NCBI GenBank assembly: GCA_950097605.1
Contig: CATNEU010000102.1
Location: 1-6,117, forward strand
Source of the DNA: an uncultured Oscillospiraceae bacterium
GTDB lineage: Bacteria; Bacillota; Clostridia; Oscillospirales; Ruminococcaceae
Length of the DNA stretch: 6,117 nucleotides
Reading direction: 5' to 3'
In this document: piece after piece, positions 1 to 3,886 of the stretch
How positions within the stretch are numbered: the first letter of the stretch is position 1
Layout of the letters: every line of letters begins with the position of its first letter
The notes under the pieces: model-generated
Seen by the model: the letters and a program-made list of their open reading frames with translations, nothing else
Told to the model about the DNA's origin: nothing
The model's database searches: none
Program-made: the position numbers and the translations under genes

Positions 1-1
1 C

Positions 2-202
2 GTCACGCTTTGCCTGGGGGCGGCCTCCGTATGCCTGCCGGCCCTTCTGCTGGCCTGCTGGTACTGCGCGGGGGAATGGTGGCTGCTGGGCGGGGCGGCG
101 ATTACGGCGGTCTGCCTGGCGCTGCCGCTGCTTGAAAAGGCAGCGCCCGCGTCCGCAAGTGTCAAAAAACTGCCGGTCTACGCTGTGGATACCCAGCAGT
201 AA
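2..202 (+). pseudogene. N-terminal membrane-anchor part of the polysaccharide deacetylase, ended by an in-frame TAA
   Basis: The frame is open from the left edge and stays in register with the deacetylase domain that follows, apart from one TAA at 200-202. It encodes two hydrophobic stretches, about bases 8-70 (LCLGAASVCLPALLLACWYC) and 80-136 (WWLLGGAAITAVCLALPLL), then an Ala/Ser linker and KLPVYAVDTQQ. A short 'LPxYxVxT' segment directly before 'KKVALTF' is what I expect in clostridial PdaB-type deacetylases, so both sides of the stop look like one ancestral gene. The true start is left of the window. The stop could be a real nonsense mutation (one base from GAA, AAA or CAA), a sequencing or assembly error, or less likely read-through. 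If real, this half alone would be an anchor with no enzyme. Confidence 0.6.
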
Positions 203-205
203 AAA

Positions 206-805
206 GTGGCGCTGACCTTCAACGCCGCTTGGGGAAACGAGGATGTGGAAGCCATTCTCGGCATATTGGAGAAGTATAACGTCCAGGTATCTTTTTTCTG
301 TGTGGGCGACTTTGTGCGGCAGTTTCCCGACTCGGTGAAGGCGATTGCCGGTAAGGGACACGAAGTGCAAAACCACTCGGAGAAGCATCCGCATGTCGAT
401 AAGATGACAGGAGAGGAAATTGTGGCCGACGCGCGCACCTGCGAGGCGCGCATTGAAGCGCTGACCGGCGTTAAACCCAGCCTGTACCGCGCCCCTTATG
501 GGGAATATCCATCCCATCTCGTCGAGGCGATGGAACAGGCGGGTTATCTGAGCATCAAATGGGACATCGACAGCCTGGACTGGAAAGACCCGCCGGCTTC
601 GGAGATGACCCAGAAGGTTTTGGGGAAGGTGCGGCCCGGTTCGATTGTCCTGTTCCATGTGGGCAAGCAAAACACCGTGGAGGCGCTTCCGGGGATCATT
701 GAGGGCATACAAAAGCTCGGCTATGAAATCTGCATGGTCTCAGAGCTTGTGTATAAGGATGGGTACAGCATCGACAACCTGGGAATCCAGCATCAGAACT
801 CGTGA
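206..805 (+). CDS. Polysaccharide deacetylase catalytic domain (PdaB-like, NodB homology, CE4)
   Basis: This is a NodB-fold (carbohydrate esterase 4) domain. The family removes N-acetyl groups from peptidoglycan or other amino-sugar polymers outside the membrane using a divalent metal. Numbering from GTG at 206, the motifs are: motif 1 TFNAAWG (4-10), motif 2 NHSEKH with His57 and His61 as metal ligands, motif 3 RAPYG (95-99), motif 4 DSLDW (122-126) and motif 5 LFH with His151. The end, SELVYKDGYSID, also fits clostridial PdaB-like proteins. Motif 1 has Asn6 where the catalytic Asp usually sits. GTG 206 lies two codons after an in-frame TAA and has no Shine-Dalgarno sequence, so it is probably not a native start. 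Translation would need reinitiation or read-through, and the domain would lack its membrane anchor. The family call is firm; whether the product is made or active is doubtful. Confidence 0.8.
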   Translation: MALTFNAAWGNEDVEAILGILEKYNVQVSFFCVGDFVRQFPDSVKAIAGKGHEVQNHSEKHPHVDKMTGEEIVADARTCEARIEALTGVKPSLYRAPYGEYPSHLVEAMEQAGYLSIKWDIDSLDWKDPPASEMTQKVLGKVRPGSIVLFHVGKQNTVEALPGIIEGIQKLGYEICMVSELVYKDGYSIDNLGIQHQNS

Positions 806-821
806 AGGAAAGGAAATGAAG

Positions 822-852
822 AACAGGCGGCCGCATTTTATAGCCGCCTGTT
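822..852. terminator. Hairpin between convergent genes, probably a two-way terminator
   Basis: A 10-bp GC-rich stem pairs 822-831 (AACAGGCGGC) with 843-852 (GCCGCCTGTT) around an 11-base loop. It starts 17 bases after the deacetylase stop and lies 35 bases beyond the end of the DUF6179-like gene on the other strand. The tail is only moderately T-rich on either strand (TTGTTCTG on plus, TCTTCATTTCC on minus), so efficiency is uncertain. Confidence 0.6.
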
Positions 853-886
853 TGTTCTGCAAAAAAATGCAAGTATGGAAAAGGCG

Positions 887-2242
887 CTATTGCAGGTCAA
901 GCCGATGGGCGAGCGACCGGATGCGCCCGGCGCGGCCTGTTTCCAGCCCGCTCAGGAACTGGCGGAAGGCCGCGTGCCAAACATCTTCTTCCGCCGTGTG
1001 GTGCAATGTGTCGTTTGTGTCCCGGGGGAGCCTGCCGGCCAGTATGGCAAGCTCGGTATCCTGCAAGGAGGAGAAAAGCGCTGCGAATTCGTTGCCGAAC
1101 AGGCAGCCGCTTTCCAGCAGGTCCAACAGATCGGACATGCTGCGCACCCGCGTTTGAATCAGCAGAAGCTTGTCCCGCGTGTGGCGGCAGCCTTGCAGCT
1201 CGTCTGTCAGCCGGCGGAATGCGCCGTCGTCCATTGCGGCCGCGCTGGTAAAACGGACGGTCTCCGCAGCAGCCGTCACCGGCGTGACGAATAGCTGCGC
1301 GAGGGTGTCTGTTTCCAGCGCGTGCCGGACGGAGGGAACGAGCGCGCTTGCCGCTTCGCAGATATAGAGGGTCAATGCTTCGCCTGCGTGTGGCAGCGTG
1401 CCGCAGACCGCCTGCGCGGCGCGCTGCAAAAGCTGGGCAATCTGGGGGGCGGAAAGCGGGCGAAGACGCGCTGCGATGCTCTCGCGGTCTTTGTCCGCTA
1501 GGCGGAGAGTATGTACGTCACGCCCCGCCAGCACGCATCCAAGTGCGTTTTGCAGCACCTGTTGGCTGATATTCAGCAGCAGTTCCCGGTATCCGGAGGA
1601 GTGGGCGCGCAGCACCAATGCAATGGCCTTTGGCTGGAAGCAGGCGCAAAAGCGGTTTTCGAGCAGCAGCCTGCGCAAGTATTCATATAGGAAGGTGACG
1701 CCGCCGGTCTCGGGGCAGGCAAGCAGCAGCGGGTAGTCGATGGAACCACCCGCGTCCTGTGCGAACAACTCGTGGTTGTAGCTCGGAAAAAACGCGCGGA
1801 TGCCGTCCAGCGTGTCGTTATAAGCGGACAGGCAGGTGGAAACGCGGGTCTGCAATACTTTTTGATACAGCCGCCAGGCGGCGGAAACGCGGCGGGCCAG
1901 ATAGGTTTGCCCGGTCTGAAAAAGCGCTGCGAGCGGCTTTTCGGATAGCGCCGCGATGCCGCTGGCGGCGTCCGGCAGCCCTTTGAGGGCCATGCCGAGC
2001 GTGTAGCAGACCGATTGCAGCAGGCGTTCGGCGGTTTCCACCCGTAAGGAGCTGTTTTCATAGCCCGTATACTGCCGCGCCTGTCCCGCGAGCAGGGAGG
2101 CCAACTGCGCCTGGATGCCGGAGAGGGCAGCGGCGGAGAGAAGTCCGCTCTGTTCGGCCTGGCGCAGCAACAGGCGGAAATAGACGTCCTCCGGCAATTT
2201 TTTTGTATCTGCCTGACGCGGTTTGGCCGGCTCATTCATCAT
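887..2242 (-). CDS. DUF6179-like protein of unknown function, second gene of a coupled pair
   Basis: The product has 451 residues and begins MMNEPAKPRQ. I chose the ATG at 2242 because GGGAGG (2249-2254) lies six bases upstream; the ATG at 2239 is three bases further in. The frame is open to 2293, but that extra part lies inside the preceding gene and has no ribosome binding site. From memory it resembles DUF6179: near the N-terminus the segment YENSSLRVETAERLLQSVCY is typical, followed by GMALKGLPD. The rest looks helical and leucine/alanine-rich, with no signal peptide or clear membrane helix, so it is probably cytosolic. It contains several cysteines (one pair in RFCACF) but no metal-binding pattern I trust, and no catalytic motif I recognise. 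It overlaps the upstream DUF6323-like gene by 11 bases, so the two are probably translated together and act together. The function is unknown. Confidence 0.8.
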   Translation of the reverse strand: MMNEPAKPRQADTKKLPEDVYFRLLLRQAEQSGLLSAAALSGIQAQLASLLAGQARQYTGYENSSLRVETAERLLQSVCYTLGMALKGLPDAASGIAALSEKPLAALFQTGQTYLARRVSAAWRLYQKVLQTRVSTCLSAYNDTLDGIRAFFPSYNHELFAQDAGGSIDYPLLLACPETGGVTFLYEYLRRLLLENRFCACFQPKAIALVLRAHSSGYRELLLNISQQVLQNALGCVLAGRDVHTLRLADKDRESIAARLRPLSAPQIAQLLQRAAQAVCGTLPHAGEALTLYICEAASALVPSVRHALETDTLAQLFVTPVTAAAETVRFTSAAAMDDGAFRRLTDELQGCRHTRDKLLLIQTRVRSMSDLLDLLESGCLFGNEFAALFSSLQDTELAILAGRLPRDTNDTLHHTAEEDVWHAAFRQFLSGLETGRAGRIRSLAHRLDLQ

Positions 2243-2732
2243 AATCGTCCTCCCAATAAAGCGGGTTTTGGGTGAATTCCCTGTGGCTTGCAAACCGTGT
2301 GGCGCCGAACCGCAGGTCGTGCGCGAGGCGGCCGAGCTCCCGGCTCTCTAAGAGCGCGAGGGAGCCTTCACAACTGGTGTTGAAATAATAGGCCATTTGC
2401 CCGATCAGTTCGTCGTCTGCAATCAGGTCGAGGGTTTCGTTTTTAAACGTATAGAAGAGGGCTTGCAGGTCTTGCAAGGTCTGGGCATAGCAGTCGGGCG
2501 AGATATACGGAGAATCGCAGAAAGCGGCCGCCAGCTTGCCGATTACGCCGCCGCCAAACTCGACGCGGCCGCACTTGCGCACGACCTCGCTGCGGGATTG
2601 CAGCAGCAGCCCGGCCTGTTCGCGCGTCAGCAGCAGGCCGTATTGCCCGGAGGCGTCGTTGGTGTGTAAAATTTCCTCGATTGCATGTTCCTGCGGCTGC
2701 AAGCAAGGCAGCGCCGATGCGTCCCAGTCCAT
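2232..2732 (-). CDS. DUF6323-like small protein of unknown function, first gene of a coupled pair
   Basis: The product has 166 residues, begins MDWDASALPC and ends YWEDDYDE. The ATG at 2732 is preceded at nine bases by AGGAGG (2742-2747); an earlier in-frame ATG at 2780 lacks such a site. The sequence fits my memory of DUF6323: an N-terminal region with LLLTREQAGLLLQSR, a conserved GRVEFGGGVIGKL segment, then CDSPYISPDCYAQTL, a helix with FYTFKNETLDLIADDELI, and a C-terminal SCEGSLALLESRELGRLA. There is no signal peptide or membrane segment, and the charge pattern suggests a soluble cytosolic protein. In clostridial genomes I recall this family sitting beside DUF6179, as here. A strong minus-strand promoter at 2841-2869 would give a leader of about 100 bases. 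The function is unknown. Confidence 0.8.
   Translation of the reverse strand: MDWDASALPCLQPQEHAIEEILHTNDASGQYGLLLTREQAGLLLQSRSEVVRKCGRVEFGGGVIGKLAAAFCDSPYISPDCYAQTLQDLQALFYTFKNETLDLIADDELIGQMAYYFNTSCEGSLALLESRELGRLAHDLRFGATRFASHREFTQNPLYWEDDYDE
2249..2254 (-). promoter_or_regulatory. Ribosome binding site of the DUF6179-like gene, inside the end of the DUF6323-like gene
   Basis: GGGAGG on the minus strand sits six bases before ATG 2242 and within the last codons of the upstream gene. Its position decides the start against the longer frame and supports translational coupling. Confidence 0.8.
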
Positions 2733-2741
2733 AGAGACCAA

Positions 2742-2747
2742 CCTCCT
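2742..2747 (-). promoter_or_regulatory. Ribosome binding site of the DUF6323-like gene
   Basis: AGGAGG on the minus strand lies nine bases before ATG 2732 and directly after a run of T. It fixes the start of the first gene of the pair. Confidence 0.85.
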
Positions 2748-2768
2748 GAAAAAAATAGTATTTTTGGG

Positions 2769-2797
2769 TTGACAAATCAATGAATATGTGGTATAGT
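2769..2797 (+). promoter_or_regulatory. Plus-strand sigma-A-type promoter inside the operon leader
   Basis: A perfect -35 TTGACA (2769-2774), a 17-base spacer and a -10 TATAGT (2792-2797) preceded by TGTGG, which gives an extended -10 (TGn) element. The predicted start is near 2804. It points away from the DUF operon, and no conventional gene lies on this strand downstream. It therefore looks like the promoter of a short RNA, or of an RNA antisense to the operon leader. An inverted repeat (2776-2803) brackets its -10 region. Confidence 0.65.
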
Positions 2798-2803
2798 ATT
2801 GAT
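2776..2803. repeat. Short inverted repeat around the plus-strand -10, possible operator
   Basis: ATCAAT (2776-2781) and ATTGAT (2798-2803) are perfect inverted arms separated by 16 bases, enclosing the TATAGT box. Such an arrangement can bind a dimeric repressor, but six-base arms in AT-rich DNA can arise by chance. Confidence 0.25.
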
Positions 2804-2840
2804 GTATAAATAATAATATGATAAAATGGGTTTGTTATAT

Positions 2841-2869
2841 ATTCTACCATTGGCACGTTGGGCTGTCAA
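2841..2869 (-). promoter_or_regulatory. Promoter of the DUF6323-DUF6179 operon
   Basis: On the minus strand: a perfect -35 TTGACA (2864-2869), a 17-base spacer, and a -10 TAGAAT (2841-2846) preceded by TGG, again an extended -10. The predicted start near 2834 gives a leader of about 100 bases up to ATG 2732. The -35 and spacer coincide with the terminator hairpin of the opposing transcript, so the same DNA serves both strands. Confidence 0.75.
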
Positions 2870-2879
2870 TGGCTTTTTT
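2847..2879 (+). terminator. Factor-independent terminator of the short plus-strand transcript
   Basis: CCATTGGCA (2847-2855) pairs with TGTCAATGG (2864-2872) in a nine-base-pair stem (one G-T pair) with an eight-base loop, followed by C and six T (2874-2879). The T run is on the plus strand only, so it acts in the direction of the plus-strand promoter. Confidence 0.65.
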
Positions 2880-2930
2880 ATGATCACCCAAAAGCTCTGC
2901 CGCAGAGGCATTGCCTAGCAAACAATCAGA

Positions 2931-2966
2931 AGCTCCCCATAGCGATTGCCGCTATGGGGAGCTTTT
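2931..2966. terminator. Strong hairpin after the RHS-like gene, probably a two-way terminator
   Basis: A perfect 14-bp stem pairs 2931-2944 (AGCTCCCCATAGCG) with 2950-2963 around a five-base loop. On the minus strand it follows the RHS-like stop by about 70 bases and is followed by TCTGATTGTTT, a moderate U-rich tail. On the plus strand it is followed by TTTCT and would back up the terminator at 2847-2879. Confidence 0.75.
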
Positions 2967-3031
2967 CTGTAAGAAGGGCCGGTATAAGCGCTGTGCAGTT
3001 TATGTAGACAAGCTGTGCCGCCCGTCAAATG

Positions 3032-3886
3032 TTAGATCTGGTTGCCATATGCGTCAAAATGATAGGTGGTTTCAACGGATTCCAGGACTTTTACCATCTT
3101 GGTTGTCCAATTGCCATTGCCGTCCTGCGTATAGGACAGCGCAACCTCGTCGGCTTTTGTGCCGGAACCATTGAACTGCTCAATTTTGTTGGCGCGCTGC
3201 AGGCCATTCGCGTCCGCCGTATAGCTGAACGTGATTCGGGACCCATCCATGATGTTTTGAATGCCGGTGATGGTCGAACCGGTGCTGTCATAGGTAAACA
3301 GCAGCGTTGCGCCGCTTGCCAGGATAATCGTGGAGATGTTTCCATCTGTTCTATAGCCGAGGGTGATTTTAGACGCGCCGTTTTGCAGGATGTTCTGCAC
3401 GCGTGGGCCGCGGGTATCCGTCGCCGCATAGTAGGTGAAGGTGATATTTTCACCAAAGCTTGCGATGGTGCCGTCCGGGTTATACGTGTTGGTGGTTTCC
3501 CTGCCGGTGGTCTTGTCGAACCGCACAGTGTAGGAAGCGCCGTTTTGAAGCTCATAATAGGTTTCGCGGACATACAGGAAGATGCCTCTTTCGTCCTGCA
3601 GCTTTCCCGGAGACTTGTCATAGGTGAAATAGTGCAAGCTGCCGTCCGATTCGGTCATGACATAGACGTCGTCGGAGACTTTGTCGATTTTCCGGTTTCC
3701 GGCCGATGTGAAATCTCTGCCGAATTCGGTTTGCTGTTCTCCCTGGGCGTTGAAAACCAGGGGGAATGCGCCGGGAATGCCGGTTTGCAGGACAATGTTG
3801 CCGTTGTAGGCATTGACCGAAGCGGTCACGCCGTCCGTCAGGTTCCACGACCTGACCAGGTTGGCGCTGTTGAGAATGCCCAAATT
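3032..3886 (-). repeat. RHS-like unit 3, terminal and diverged
   Basis: It runs from NLGILNSAN to the stop. Its first half has diverged (YNGNIVLQTGIPGAFPLVFN in place of FSGNLVFEAKLPNAFSLYYN), while the middle keeps FTYYAATDTRGPRVQ and LLFTYDSTGSTITGIQNIMD. It ends with YHFDAYGNQI in the place where the other copies have TSYDxWGNPx, and has no linker after it. Confidence 0.8.

Larger units (their letters stand above)
2804..2879 (+). ncRNA. Candidate short RNA, promoter to terminator about 75 bases
   Basis: This span is defined only by a strong promoter (2769-2797) and a factor-independent terminator (2847-2879) on the same strand. The first 30 or so bases would be complementary to the start of the DUF operon mRNA, because the opposing promoter begins near 2834. 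It contains a 21-codon reading frame, ATG 2818 to TGA 2883 (MIKWVCYIFYHWHVGLSMAF plus Leu). That frame is hydrophobic and aromatic, but has no Shine-Dalgarno sequence and runs through the terminator, so I favour a non-coding RNA. No known RNA family is recognised. Confidence 0.35.

Noticed and set aside
859..870. GCA-A7-TGC mini-hairpin beside the convergent terminator
   Set aside because: The stem is three base pairs. The A run may help termination on the minus strand but is not a feature on its own.
645..1736. Several plus-strand frames of 65-170 codons over the deacetylase end and the DUF6179-like gene
   Set aside because: They have Arg/Ser/Pro/Ala-rich low-complexity translations, no start signals, and overlap well-supported genes. 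They are typical of out-of-frame reading of GC-rich DNA.
2443..2856. A minus-strand frame of 137 codons starting near the operon promoter
   Set aside because: It starts upstream of the predicted transcript start and overlaps the DUF6323-like gene in another frame. Its ATG has no ribosome binding site.
2895..2907. Small hairpin CTCTG-CCG-CAGAG
   Set aside because: The stem is only five base pairs with no T run or neighbouring signal, so it is not distinguishable from chance.
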